A stretch of DNA of 64,000 nt from Sarocladium kiliense. Taxonomy: Eukaryota > Ascomycota > Sordariomycetes > Hypocreales > Sarocladiaceae. The notes under the pieces are model-generated. The model was not told the DNA's origin and did no database searches. It was given only the letters and a program-made list of their open reading frames with translations. The position numbers and the translations under genes were made by a program. Positions 46,255 through 56,966 of the stretch are shown here, piece after piece. Numbering within the stretch: position 1 is the stretch's first letter; the number at the start of each line of letters is the position of its first letter. The DNA lies in NCBI GenBank assembly GCA_030734395.1, contig JAUZTG010000023.1, forward strand, positions 578,670 to 642,669. The letters are read 5' to 3'.

Positions 46255-47335
46255 GACCCTGAAAAGGACTGTTGACAATGCATTCTCCCAGATTTCAATC
46301 GAGGCTTGTAGTACCATTGGGTATGAGCCGATTACACGCACAAAAGTCGCAGCAGAGGCTACGCAAAATGTTCAGCGCCTACAGCATCATCGCTTCATCG
46401 TCATCTGGGTAGGAAACAACGAGGATTATCAAGTTCGCGAGTAAGCAAAACTGGATTACGACTTCGACTGTAAGGACCCAGAGAATAGGCTAACAACCAG
46501 CTTCTCCCTTCTTACTATTACGAACACGCGTTAATGAACATTGTCGCCAAGGAGTCCCCTAACGCGCCTACCGGCCTGGCTCGCCATTCTCCAAGACAAA
46601 GCTTTCTTCTAAACTCACGGATGGGGAAGTGCATTAATTGAACGGTACATGCATGCCAATTTCTATTGAAGAAAGGCCTTGATCTAACGGTGCTCCCTTT
46701 CAGTGTGGCATGGATCACAGGAGAAGTACCAGCGCTACGAGCAGATCGGCGGACGGTTTAGCAGTGAGTTTGGACTCGCCACGTACCCTCAAATGAGAAC
46801 GATTAAGAGTTTCACGCATGATGAGTCCGAATTATCCCTTGAAACTCGGATACTGGACTTCCACAATAAAGAGGACGGCCATGAGCGTGCGGAATGCCAC
46901 CTACATAGGAGAGAACTTTTGCTCACCTGCAAGCTCGAGGTAAGACAACTTGAGCTGTAGATATGAGATATTCTATCCATAATTCTTTCAGGAGTTCCTG
47001 CTCTAACAGCAAGAGTAGAACCACATCTACCTGAAACGGTTCTCACAAAGCGAAACAATGGCATACGCCTACCGAGGTACCGAGGGCTTAGAAGACAACG
47101 GGGTGAGCAGAGACCAATTGAACGATTGCGGGCCGGGTACATCCTGGTCTATCGCGGAATACTGTCTTTGGAAGAAAGCTACTTTCTATGCCATTGCCCG
47201 GGCTCTGCTGCCTGTAGTCGTTGGTGTTCAACGAGAGCACCATTACTGAAGCGTCTGCCACGCCCGGCCTGTTGTGAAATACCTGACAAGACAGCATGTA
47301 CTAGCCAGCGCCTCTCAGCCTCTGCATCTTAGGTC
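46255..47335 (+). pseudogene. Decayed GH2 beta-mannosidase gene (3' part)
   Basis: Several frames hold consecutive pieces of a GH2 beta-mannosidase. In order: EATQNVQRLQHHRFIVIW-VGNNEDYQV (46330-46440), in-frame TAA then KLDYDFDCKDPEN, a shifted YYYEHALMNIVAKESPNAP, another shift YRPGSPFSKTKLSS, an intron-like GTACAT...TTTCAG (46645-46703), VWHGSQEKYQRYEQIGGRFS-SEFGLATYPQM and ILDFHNKEDGHERAE (to 46938), a second intron-like GTAAGA...TTTCAG, then SETMAYAYRG, QLNDCGPGTSWSIAEYCLW-KKATFYAIAR and VGVQREHHY, TGA, SVCHARP. Normal genes read VWAGNNEDYQ and QLNDCWPTTSW here. Introns are retained, so this is an ex-gene not a retrocopy. The N-terminal half (about 450 residues) is absent. At least two stops and several frameshifts make it non-functional. 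Confidence 0.82.
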
Positions 47336-48052
47336 AGCATATTTAGACATATAATTTCACCAAATCCTATTGCGAAGCAAGGAAACTAGTGATTGAAGGC
47401 AATTGGAACCTTAGGACTCTCAGACCTGCTAGCATCGGCATCTCTGATCAAAAGTATTCCCGTCACCGGGCCCAAACAGATTCCTACACCAATCCCCACG
47501 AACATCCGAACCATATTCGGCTCGGAGCTGTCAGGTGAGCCAAACCTCTCGTCATGTTTGCCTGTTTGCTCGGCATGTAGGATTCGGTCTAAGCTAATAA
47601 TGGAAGTTAAGCAGCGGAATTTGGAAGTACCGGCTTAGTCTGACACTGCGGGGTGCAGAATACGGGGTACAGCAGACGGGCCGCATAGGATATGCGGACA
47701 TGTAAGTGTAGATCACCCAGTCTCGGAAAAGATGTTTTGTTTAGCAAGTGGCGATGCAACGATTCGGTCGTGATGCTCGGTGCCTAGATCTTCTCCCGAT
47801 GTAACATGGGGTAGTTATCTTGTGAATAGGCTCGCCTCCACTCCGAACCTCGTTAGGCTCATCTCCGTGTTAGGATGTGGGACAATGTTTCAACTACATG
47901 CGTCTCAACTCTACACAGACGAGGTGTGATGTCGCCTATATAAAGAAAGGGAAACGATACTATCTTCCATGTCCTGAGACAGACACGCACCTGTAACAGT
48001 TTCTAGGAATTGTCCTGAACTGGCTCCAACTTCTGATACGCAACCTCACCTC
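47336..48052. other. Intergenic, GH5 promoter
   Basis: Relic 3' edge is unclear beyond 47335. The last 120 bases are the GH5 promoter. Confidence 0.5.
47937..47944 (+). promoter_or_regulatory. TATA box of the GH5 gene
   Basis: TATATAAA, 109 nt upstream of the GH5 ATG at 48053, typical distance for a regulated secreted-enzyme gene. Confidence 0.6.
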
Positions 48053-49320
48053 ATGATGAAGGGACTCGTAGGAGTTGTGTGCTTCGCACTCGCTGCAATT
48101 TCGCAGCATGCCTCAGCTTTTGCCATCGAACCGCGCCAGAACTCGCCGTCGTGGTCCGGAACGAACCTCTACTACCTCCAGGGGCTTTCGGATGCAGACC
48201 AGGACGCCTACATTCAGAACCTTGCCAACTACAACACAAAGGTTGTTAGACTGTGGGTCAACCAGCAGGGCAAGGGCTGTCAGAAAGGCAGTAACATTGT
48301 GAAAGACATTCCTGCTTTGGAAACCACAATTGGTCAGTATAACAAGGCCACCTTGGATGAGCTTGACAGGGTCTTGGTCAAGTTGGTGGCGAAGAATATT
48401 AAAGCTGTCATCTCGCCGCATGACTCAAACTCACTGATTGGCGACTACCGCAAGTAAGTCAAGACCGTTTCTCAAGGAAGATGATCCTTGCCTTGGCCGC
48501 GATGGATTAACATGATAAGGGACGTTTACTACGATCGATGGGGCGCCGGCTACTTCTATGAACAATCGGATGCTTTTGCTGCCTATGACAATCGCCTATC
48601 GTACATCTTAAACTACCAGGGCGCTTACTCTGGCAAGGTGTGGAAGAATTGGCCAGAAGCCATTGTCAGCTTCAATCTGCAGGTATGCTCAAAGCCAAGT
48701 CCAACTCTCACATCTCCACATTCTGCTCTCGAGAGGCAAATGAACCGTTTCTAACTTACTACTTTCAGAATGAGCCGATGACCCCTTCTGCTAGCAACTG
48801 CGGTAACGGAGATCCCCACGGCTGGGCCTGCGGTCGCGCCACTCACATGCGTAACGTCCTAGGAGCCAACAACCGCATCCTCATCTCAACAGGTGGCCTC
48901 GGAGGAGACATCTCTCACGGCTGCACGTTCCTCTCTGCCGTCACACAGTGCAGTGCCGTCGACGTCATCTCTGTCCATCGTTACGCCAGCGTGCCGGGCA
49001 ACTGGGCTGGAGCATTCAGCAGCTGGCGCCAGCAGAGCAACGGCAAGAAGGTGTTCCTTGAGGAGTGGGGGATTGACGCCTCCAGATATGATCAGAAATC
49101 TGCGTATGCTTCTGAGATGCGCGATATGAACTCGGCTGGGTTGCCGAGCTTGTACTGGCAGATCTTGCCGCCTGCTGTGAGCTCATGCCCGTACAATCCT
49201 AGTCAGGATTCGGGTGATAAGTTCGGCATCTTCACCAACTCGGGTGTAGACTTGCGTGGGGGTATCAATGGTGCCACGGGAGTTGCGGCCGCACAGAGTT
49301 GGTCTGGTAGTGTTTACTGA
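48053..49320 (+). CDS. Secreted glycoside hydrolase family 5 enzyme
   Basis: Exons 48053-48453, 48520-48682 and 48769-49320 (371 residues). Signal peptide MMKGLVGVVCFALAAISQHASA, then mature chain starting near FAIEPRQ. GH5 (clan A, TIM barrel) features: KVVRLWVNQQGKGCQKGS, KAVISPHDSNSLIGDYR, the acid/base in NLQNEPMTPS (Glu190), DVISVHRY, and the nucleophile in KVFLEEWGI (Glu287); the Cys pairs suggest disulfides. Relatives I recall are annotated as GH5 cellulases or endo-beta-mannanases; the substrate is not settled by sequence. The NEP exon begins exactly after an intron (FNLQ|NEPM). No carbohydrate-binding module. It lies 0.7 kb downstream of the beta-mannosidase relic, on the same strand. 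Confidence 0.92.
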
Positions 49321-50159
49321 GCTCTTTGAGTACATGGATGTCGAGGTGGATGACTTTTTCAAGAGTGGCTTGGTATAACAGCATGGTTTCTCAACGCTGG
49401 GAGAGTTATCAGGCATAGTGCTCAGGTGACCGAACCTAACAAGTATACTTCCCAGGTACATGGCCAGCATCATATTCCGAGTTATTGCGTCATACAGCCA
49501 GACCTTTGCCAATTTCCATTTGGTGGTGAGCCGGTGTAGCCTTCGGATGTGGCTTGACTAGACGCTCTGCGCAAGGCTGGGGTTGTGCTTAATCATAGAG
49601 CTCAGGCTCCCAAAATCCTTGACTATCGCTGAATTATGCGAGGGAGAGCGATAGATACTTTGCCTAGACAGTCCATGATCACTCCAACTTATAGTGGCCC
49701 AGAGAAACCGGACGTCTACCTCCGGTGAGGTAGGGTACCATGAACGGGCCGCCTGTCTGATCACCCGCGACTTCACGATGGGCACTAGCCAAAACTCAAT
49801 GGATCGAGGGGGAGATCCGATCGGATCTGCAAGCGGTGCACCGGGGTCTTTTTGATGTCAGAGGTCAATTGATGCAATTGGGGCTGATAAGAGATGATTC
49901 ATGATCTTCGATGAAATGAATGGCGTCATGGAAGTAGAAGCAACGCTAGGGAGGATGCCGCGCAAATGGAGTGATGACGAGATGTAAAAAAGGAGAGACA
50001 ATGATGCCAATTGAACTGACTATAGAATTGATAACTATAAAGGTTGGCCAATTCCTCGAGCGTTGGAGAAGAAACAAGTGAACAGCAGCCGCATCATCTT
50101 CCACTTTGAGCCCCGATACCACTATTCTAGACTCAACCCAATCAACACCAACCATCACC
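49321..50159. other. Intergenic
   Basis: 3' flank of the GH5 gene and promoter of the small acidic gene. Nothing else recognised. Confidence 0.5.
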
Positions 50160-50517
50160 ATGTCTTCCGCCGATCTCCAGGACGCCCCTGCTGGCGACTT
50201 CCGCGACGACTCTTACGTGTCTCGTCAGGGTAACAAGAATGAGCCTCTGCCCGTGCAGTCAGATGGTGACCGTATTGAGGACCCCATCGATGAGAACGTT
50301 GCCGACACCGATGAACAGCTAGGTCAGTACCGCCTGATTGCACCGTGACGTTGATACATATTACTGATTCGTTTGTTCAGAGCGCGATGATGCCGATGCC
50401 ATTGACAAGAGCAACATCCTTGACGAGCGTACTCGTCATGCGAAGCCCGTGGAGTCTTACCGCGAGCCCGGCGACGATGAGGGTCTGCCCTCTCAGGACG
50501 GCACTAGCTCTACCTGA
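50160..50517 (+). CDS. Small acidic protein with a CHZ-like motif
   Basis: Exons 50160-50322 and 50381-50517 (99 residues, intron 58 nt). Highly acidic and hydrophilic, without signal or membrane helix. The C-terminal half reads ADAIDKSNILDERTRHAKPV followed by REPGDDEGLPSQDGTSST; the AID.SNI...RTR pattern resembles the CHZ motif of the histone H2A.Z chaperone Chz1. Small fungal proteins of this shape are common and often annotated as CHZ-domain proteins. A histone-chaperone role is inference from that motif alone; alternative is an uncharacterised stress-related hydrophilin. The intron join (QL-ERDDADAID) is clear. Confidence 0.75.
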
Positions 50518-51188
50518 TTGGTAGCATGAAGCAAGGAGTTTCGGGAACTGGATTAGAATATGTACTATTATAATCTATTATATTCACAAGATTGGTTGCG
50601 CTCTGTGATTCCTTGCACAGCACAAGCAAGTGGTGAAATCGTTCTGCCACGCATGTCATGAGACACCCTCAGAGTCAAGTGATCCAGGCCTACCTTATCG
50701 CATAAGTAGCTAGAACGGCCTGAATCACTGAATTGCTCGATTCTCACCAGTCAAGGATTCCTCCAGAATTTCTAAGATGTCCTGTGGCTCAGACTTACTA
50801 TAGCTCAAGTCTGCGTGCGCGCTGAAAGAGCGGCGATACTGCTTCCCGCGTAGGTAGACAATACTTCGCAAACTCATGCAGCATCCTATCCGTTCAACTC
50901 TGAGCATTGATCGCGTAATTGATGCTTCATCACCCCAAAGCCTGGGGTGGTTCGCAATGCGATTCGCCGACATGTCTCACTCTTGGTATGTTAGCCATCA
51001 CCTGCCGGCATTGACGCATGCCATCGTGAGGCAAAGCTCGTGAGACACTCTGCTCTCCCTTCAGATCACCCAGACTTAGAACCATGTCATCTGTCGAAAC
51101 TTTCCGGTGATGGAATATTACGTCTGCAAGATTATCGCGGCCAGCCAGAAACCCATCGCCATGACCTGGGTTGAACAGCTTCGCAACG
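50518..51188. other. Intergenic
   Basis: No coding frame with features; an 82-codon minus-strand frame at 50725-50973 has no support. Confidence 0.45.
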
Positions 51189-51974
51189 ATGGACAGCCAA
51201 GCACCACCGCTACATTACCCAAACGCTCACGACTCTACAGTTGAAGTCTATCGAACACGTCAAGATGAGCTTTACAGCCCCACGCTGGTCAATGGCGGCT
51301 ATCCTCTGCCGGCATATGGAGAAGAGCAACAGCCGCCAGAGTACCAGGACACACCAGAGGACATAGAGAAGGCGAAGAAGCGAATACGTAACATCCTGAT
51401 TGTTCGGGTAATGACTTCAGTGTTCATCGCGCTTATCGTCTCCCTCATTGTTGCTGGAGCGGTGACAAAGATACAGCAGGGGAAGGCCAAGGACAGGAGT
51501 GAGGAGACGTCCGTGACCGACCTAGGCACAGAGGGCTCGAGCTGACAATCATCTAGGGACGACAAAATAACGATCACTACAGAGGAGCAAACGGCGACAG
51601 CAGATATGGATACAATCGACTTGATAACACATGTTACGGCAACATCGCAAACCGTCGATGCATCCACCACAGCGGATTTTCCACCTTTCGACTGTCAGTG
51701 CTGGGATGAAGTCGGTGGAATACCATCCTCAACGTCTGAGGCTTCGTCATGCGACACACATGAGTCCGAAAATGATCAGCAAGATGAGGAATTCTTTCTC
51801 ATGGGAGTCTCGAGATACTCATCGCCGGACTGTCGACTGGCCAGGGCTTCCTTCAAGGCCACAGGTGACGGGGTGCGGTATCGATGCACGTTATCCTGTC
51901 GAGACCCCGACCTTAGAGAACAACAGATCGATGAGCTCATGGCAGGATCTTGGAAGCCAGACTTGGATCAGTAG
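51189..51974 (+). CDS. Single-pass membrane protein, uncharacterised
   Basis: Two same-frame halves are separated by one TGA at 51543-51545. A 48-nt intron from 51509 (GTCCGT) to 51556 (CTAG), with a GCTGAC branch site 17 nt before its end, removes the stop and keeps frame, giving exons 51189-51508 and 51557-51974 and 245 residues. The N-terminus is cytoplasmic-like, Pro/Tyr-rich (PLPAYGEEQQPPEYQDTPED, a PPEY motif), followed by KKRIRN and one membrane helix at about 73-95 (ILIVRVMTSVFIALIVSLIV). The C-terminal half is Ser/Thr-rich then acidic, with five Cys (FDCQCWDE, SSCDTHE, DCRLA, CTLSC), probably extracellular. Family not recognised. If the intron is not used, the product stops at 118 residues just past the helix. 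Confidence 0.5.
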
Positions 51975-52240
51975 ATTTGCAGACATGATAAATATGAGCC
52001 ATGATTTGTAAACTTCGAGTAGTTTATACAGGCTCTGGAAAGATGAAGCCGCCGTATCGTTAACTCTCCCCATTTTTGCTGCCCCACCACGTCGAGCTGC
52101 CGGCGCTCCACCTGTTCCGCCAGCGCCACAGAAAACTTCAAGCTGGAGACTTTGCGACCCTCGAATTTGGCGACCCTTGTCGCAATTCCCCATCACATCA
52201 ACACCTACGCTCTGTGTGAACAACCACAGACCTCAGAGTG

Positions 52241-54124
52241 ATGGCAAGCGGCGATGAGAAACCTTCTGCGGCTCCTGCGCCCGCTGGTGCCGGCAACGGT
52301 GACTCCAAGGGCTCTGGTCGTCCCCAGAAGAAGAATGGCTTCGCTGGCCGACAGCGCGCCAATGGCAAAGTCGACCAAGGCAGGGCAGCGTGGAAGTATG
52401 TATTCACACACCTTTGAACTTCTTGTTTTCTGTGCATCATATCGATGAGTCTGACCAGATTATAGTCGCGACGGAGGCCAGAAGCGCCACCGAGACGATC
52501 CTTGGCGCAACCGCAAGCGCGCGAAGATAAACGAGGAGGGCGAATGCGTCTCGACAGAGAAGGCGAATCCTTTCTCCAAGGAGGAGATCGAGGCTGAGCA
52601 GAGAAGACCGAAGCGGAAGGTCGCCGTGTTGATTGGATACTCTGGTACGGGATACAAGGGCATGCAAGTCAACGGCGACGAACCCACGATCGAGCGAGAC
52701 CTGTTCCGCGCGTTCGTCGCTGCTGGTGCCATCTCGAAGGCCAATGCGGATGACCCGAAGAAGTCGACACTCGTGCGGTGCGCGAGGACAGATAAGGGTG
52801 TGCACGCTGCCGGCAACGTTATCAGCCTCAAGCTCATCATCGAGGACGAGGATGTTGTCGAGAAGATCAACAACGCCTTGCCCGAGCAGATTCGGATATG
52901 GGGCATCCAGCGGACGATGAACAGCTTCAGCTGCTACCAGATGTGCGACTCAAGATGGTATGAGTACCTCATGCCTGCGTACTCCCTCCTGCCACCTCAT
53001 CCGGATACCTACCTCGGCAAGAAAATCGCAGAGCTTGCCAAGGAGTACAATGGTGAGGAGGAGCTCGCGCAGCGCATGGAGGATGTCAAGGATTTCTGGT
53101 CAGATGTTGAGGAGAAGGAGGTGAAGCCTATTTTGGACAAGCTCGAGCCGCAAGTCAGGGCTGAGGTGCTTGAGCGGCTGCATGTAGGCGAGGACATCAA
53201 GGAGAATGAGGTTGAAAAGCCCGTGAAGGATGACCAGAAGACTGCAATTGCTGAAACCAGCGAAGACGCTAAGGAGACGACGGAGGAGGCTGCTGCTGAC
53301 TCGAAGCCGAAGACGAAGAAGCGTCAGCCCACAGCCGTCGACTTCGCCCTCCGCGACATCAAGGCCGCCTATGTCGCTGCCAAACGCCGCTACCGCGTCA
53401 GCGAGTATCGCCTCAAGCGACTCCAAGAAGCGCTGAGCTTATACGAAGGCTCCCACATCTTCCACAACTACACCGTCCAGAAATCCCCCACTGATCCCTC
53501 CGCACGCCGTCACATCAAATCCTTCGTTGTCAACCCTGAACCAATCGTCATTAACAACACGCAATGGCTTTCCTTGAAAGTCCACGGCCAGAGCTTCATG
53601 ATGCACCAGATTCGCAAGATGGTTGGCTTGGCGGCGTTGTTGGTAAGGTGTGGTAGCTCGCTTGATCGGATTCCGCAGAGCTATACCAAGATCAAGATGG
53701 CTATTCCCAAGGCACCTGGTTTGGGTCTGTTGCTCGAACGGCCGGTGTTTGAGATGTATAACCGGAAGGCCGATGGACATGGCAAGTCACCGATTGACTT
53801 TGCGGAACATGAGGAGAAGATGCAGGCGTTCAAGGATAAGCACATTTACCAGCGCATCTTTGAGGTCGAGGAGGAGGAGAACTTGTAAGTTGACTGGTCC
53901 CTTGCATAATCGACGGTTGGCCGAATATGTATATGCTAACGCCCCTCTGCAGCTTCTACAGCTTCTTCAACCAGATTGATCAATTCAAGATGAACCACTT
54001 CTTGTGGGTTACAGCTGGCGGGATGGAGGTTGCCCAGCTGACGCAAGGTGATGCTGCTGCTGCGGAGAAGGTGGACAAGGAGCTGGGTGACGAGGATGAG
54101 GACCCTGAGGGTGGTGATGGCTAG
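52241..54124 (+). CDS. pus1: tRNA pseudouridine synthase PUS1
   Basis: Exons 52241-52395, 52466-53884 and 53953-54124 (581 residues). The TruA-type catalytic domain starts KVAVLIGYSGTGYKGMQVN; the catalytic Asp161 lies in RCARTDKGVHAAGN. Later blocks include WGIQRTMNSFSCYQMCDSRW, YEGSHIFHNYTVQKS, SLKVHGQSFMMHQIRKMVGL and ERPVFEMYN. Pus1 isomerises uridines in nuclear tRNA (positions 26-36), U2 snRNA and some mRNAs. The N-terminus is Gly/Lys/Arg-rich, suiting nuclear import. A charged insertion of about 100 residues (approx. 255-355, EKEVKPILDK...KETTEEAAADSKPKTKK) splits the catalytic domain, as is usual in fungal Pus1. The C-terminus is acidic. Convergent with MED22, 141 bp apart. Confidence 0.95.
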
Positions 54125-54265
54125 ACAATTTAGACAGAGTTGCTGTCATATCGGCGATCCTAATGCCCATGCTTTTCGTGTTGATCTTGCAATCTTGAAA
54201 CCTACCAACTCCCAATGCGTAATGTACTTTTCCCTAACTCCAAACTCCTGTCCCAAACCCCAGTC

Positions 54266-54858
54266 TCAAACTCCATTGCCGTTCATAGCACCATTGGCAC
54301 CTCCACCTGTCGTAGTCGCCTCCTCGCCATTCCCAGCCTCCCACGTCCCTCCGTACTTCCCCGCCAGGCTCTCCAAATTCCCCTTCTCAACCTGACAAAG
54401 CAACTCATAAGCTCTTCTCACATCCCCATCAAGCTGCTCCTCCTTGGCGCGCTGGTCCGGATCTTCCCTCCCCAGTGGCCCAAATGCCCAGAGCTCTTTC
54501 ATACGCCGCGAGAGGGAGAGAAGCTCTTTCATGGAAGAGTACTATGTTGCGGGTTTAGTTTGGGGCTGTAGGGTGGGGGAAAGAGATGCGCGTAGGGACG
54601 TACGAGGCTGTCAAATTCTTGCTGCATTGATATGCGTGCTACAGCAATGGCCTCGGGCGTTGAACTAGCGTAGTCATCACCTGAGGCTTGAATTGTGGCG
54701 AGCTTCATCAGCGCTCGGTAGCGGGTGAGGATGTCGGCGATACATCGCTCATGTGTGTCTGTTTTGTGGTCAGCGAGGCTGCACCTTCGTCATGTACGTC
54801 TGTCGGGATGGGAGAGAGACCTACCCATGAGATTGGACTGATTTTGTTGTCGATCCAT
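54266..54858 (-). CDS. med22: Mediator complex subunit 22 (Srb6/MED22)
   Basis: Minus-strand exons 54858-54825, 54758-54604 and 54541-54266 (154 residues, introns 66 and 62 nt). The first exon is only 34 nt (MDRQQNQSNLM). Family core: DILTRYRALMKLATIQAS, ARISMQQEFDSLYSSMKELL, SLSRRMKELWAFGPLG. MED22 is a head-module subunit of Mediator, bridging activators and RNA polymerase II. The helical middle and the SRRMKELWAFG-type motif fit the surfeit-5/MED22 family in length and order. The C-terminus is a Gly/Asn-rich tail. Assignment rests on recognition of that core; another small Mediator subunit is a minor alternative. Confidence 0.82.
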
Positions 54859-55298
54859 GGTGGTGAAGCCGGTGAAACTCGATGCTGTGAGATGATGGAT
54901 GGAAGTGACAGAAGGCTGAGTGCTTGGAATTGACGATGGTTGACTCGAGGTGGGGCATCGGTGCAGCCTCGTCAACATGTCGCACTATCACACCCGCGGC
55001 CTTTACAAGCTGGGCAAGCCAGAAAGATGACTTCGGTTCAAGTTTCTATTTCGATAACCCGAGAATCCCAAAAGTGGTCGAGTGTAACAAGATGGAACGA
55101 ATTTCTGTTCGTACAGTCAGGAGCAGTATCCAGGACTATGCCATGCCAGTCTATATATCCAAATCGCTAACAGATCCCAACTTTCCCATATCCAAAAACG
55201 CCATGGATGCTATTTGCCGCACTTTCCTTGCGGTGGTGCAATTATGAAGCGAGGTCCTTTTCTAGGCTTCCCTCGGGCTGAGGGACTAGTAATCCTCA
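54859..55298. other. Intergenic
   Basis: Short stretch between MED22 promoter and the end of the DUF3431 gene. No further gene seen. Confidence 0.5.
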
Positions 55299-56359
55299 TT
55301 ATGGTTGGCCTTCCCAGTGCCTCTCCTCCTTTTGCCAGCCGACCTTCGGCCACCCCTTAGGCAGCGTCGCGAACGGCGGCAAGATGTATTGGCCATCGCA
55401 CTTATCTTCGGTGCACTGCAGATCGCAGAGACCGTAGAGCTTGCAGTAGCAGTCTGATGCGCTCGGGCAGTGAACAGACTTCTTCCCAAAAATCACTAGT
55501 AAGGAAGCAAACGTTAGCTCCAAGAACCTATCATGCTGTTTGGAAAGTTACGGAGAACAGCTTGCGCAAACTTACTGTGCCATGAGTATTCGAGAACCCG
55601 CCCGCTGAGCTGATCTTCGAGAGGAGAGTTGAGCAACCAGTCTCGGTACCGCACATAGTCTGACTTGGGACGCTGCCAGATTGTCTCCCTGCGCAAGGCA
55701 AATTGCGAGCAGCATGTCACACCGATCTCGTCGGGGACTGCAAGCTCAGGGAACAGCTGCTCGAACGCAGCTCTGTAGATATGCTTCGCGTGGACTGGTG
55801 CGCCTTCCTTCGGCGGGGCCTCGTCACGGACGGGACGGATCTCGACCGGACAGCCTAGGATCCAGACACACCGAAGGTTCACGTAGCCTTCATTTCGGAG
55901 ATGATCGAAGTTGAAGCGTTGGAGGAGGGGAAGGGCGTCGTAGTCGGGGTTGTCATTGTGCCATTGGAAGCGCTCGGCGTGGTGGAAGATGATGTTGCCG
56001 GGAAGCTCGTCGTAGTGGTCGATGATGTAGGTGAGGAAGACATTAGCCTCGCGGCCTTTGTTCACAGCGACAGTGAGGGGATTCAAAGGATCGTCGACGA
56101 CGTAGATGCTCTTGTGCCAGTTGGGCAGGTAGTCATTGAGCCAGGTGACATTATCTTTCCGCTGGCTCGCAACGACAAGCTCGATATCCTCGTCGCCGGT
56201 CGGGCCGCCCGGTGGTTTCGAGTTCGCATTGGAGGCTGCTGAGGTATATTCTTGTAATTGCGTGGTCGACACGCGATTGCGGTAAATGCTGAGGAGGAGG
56301 AGGGCGCAGAAGAAGGCGAGAGCGACGTTGACGACCTGGCGACGTTGGCGCGAGGCCAT
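55299..56359 (-). CDS. DUF3431 family, type II membrane protein
   Basis: Minus-strand exons 56359-55576 and 55495-55299 (326 residues, intron 80 nt). An N-terminal signal anchor (VVNVALAFFCALLLLSIYRN) is followed by a luminal catalytic-looking domain: IELVVASQRKDNVTWLNDYL, IYVVDDP, GREANVFLTYIIDHYDELP, FHHAERFQWHNDNPDYD, GVTCCSQFALRRETI and then, past the intron, GKKSVHCPSASDCYCKLYG with a Cys-rich tail (CDLQCTEDKCDGQY). DUF3431 proteins are widespread in fungi; the E(N)xxFLTYIIxHY...HxxRxxWHN pattern suggests a glycosyltransferase-like fold, which is inference. Likely Golgi. The second-exon frame was chosen by phase and by the intact Cys pattern. Confidence 0.85.
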
Positions 56360-56966
56360 GGTGGCGGTCGTTAAGGAGGGCGCTTGGCCCTGAAATCGAG
56401 AGAAGGAAAGCGGACTTGAGGGAATAATTGATGCGACCAAAAGAAAGAGATTGAAAGTCGATGCGTGAGGGCCTAGGCAGAAAAACGCCCTGTATGAATG
56501 AACGAAAGAGAGAAGAATGAGGGTTGGAGTCTGTCTCCTTTTCGAATCTCGAGATTCTGACCGACAGCTAGCTAGCCATACTAGACGACCGGACCCCCTG
56601 CAACGGCATGTGCCTGCCGCTAATTGGGGGCCTGATAAGGGATAAGCAAGGCTTAGCGGGGCGCCACAGAGAGCGAGGGACCAGTGGAGAGGCTATGACG
56701 CGCGGCGGGTGGCCGGCGCTAAGGGTCTTCCCCTTATTACAGTACATCTCCTGGGGTTATTGAAGAAGTGCTACTACCCCTGCTGCATCTACAACATGTC
56801 GAGAATGGGGAGAATATGGTATGAGGAACGAATGGCACATCAATGCCTGGTTTTGTCATTGATGGGTTCTCATGTGGTAATCAATGGATGAACCTTGATG
56901 AACTAAGGTAGAGGCCACATACAGTCGCCAAGGCGTGTGGCCCTCATCGTCGATATCGGGTGGGCT
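56360..56966. other. Intergenic
   Basis: Promoter of the DUF3431 gene and 3' flank of the NmrA-like gene. Purine/pyrimidine-rich leader at 56400-56530; nothing else. Confidence 0.5.

Noticed and set aside
46703..46960. An intact small gene of 85 residues
   Set aside because: Its sequence is an internal block of beta-mannosidase flanked by other blocks in other frames, so it is part of the relic.
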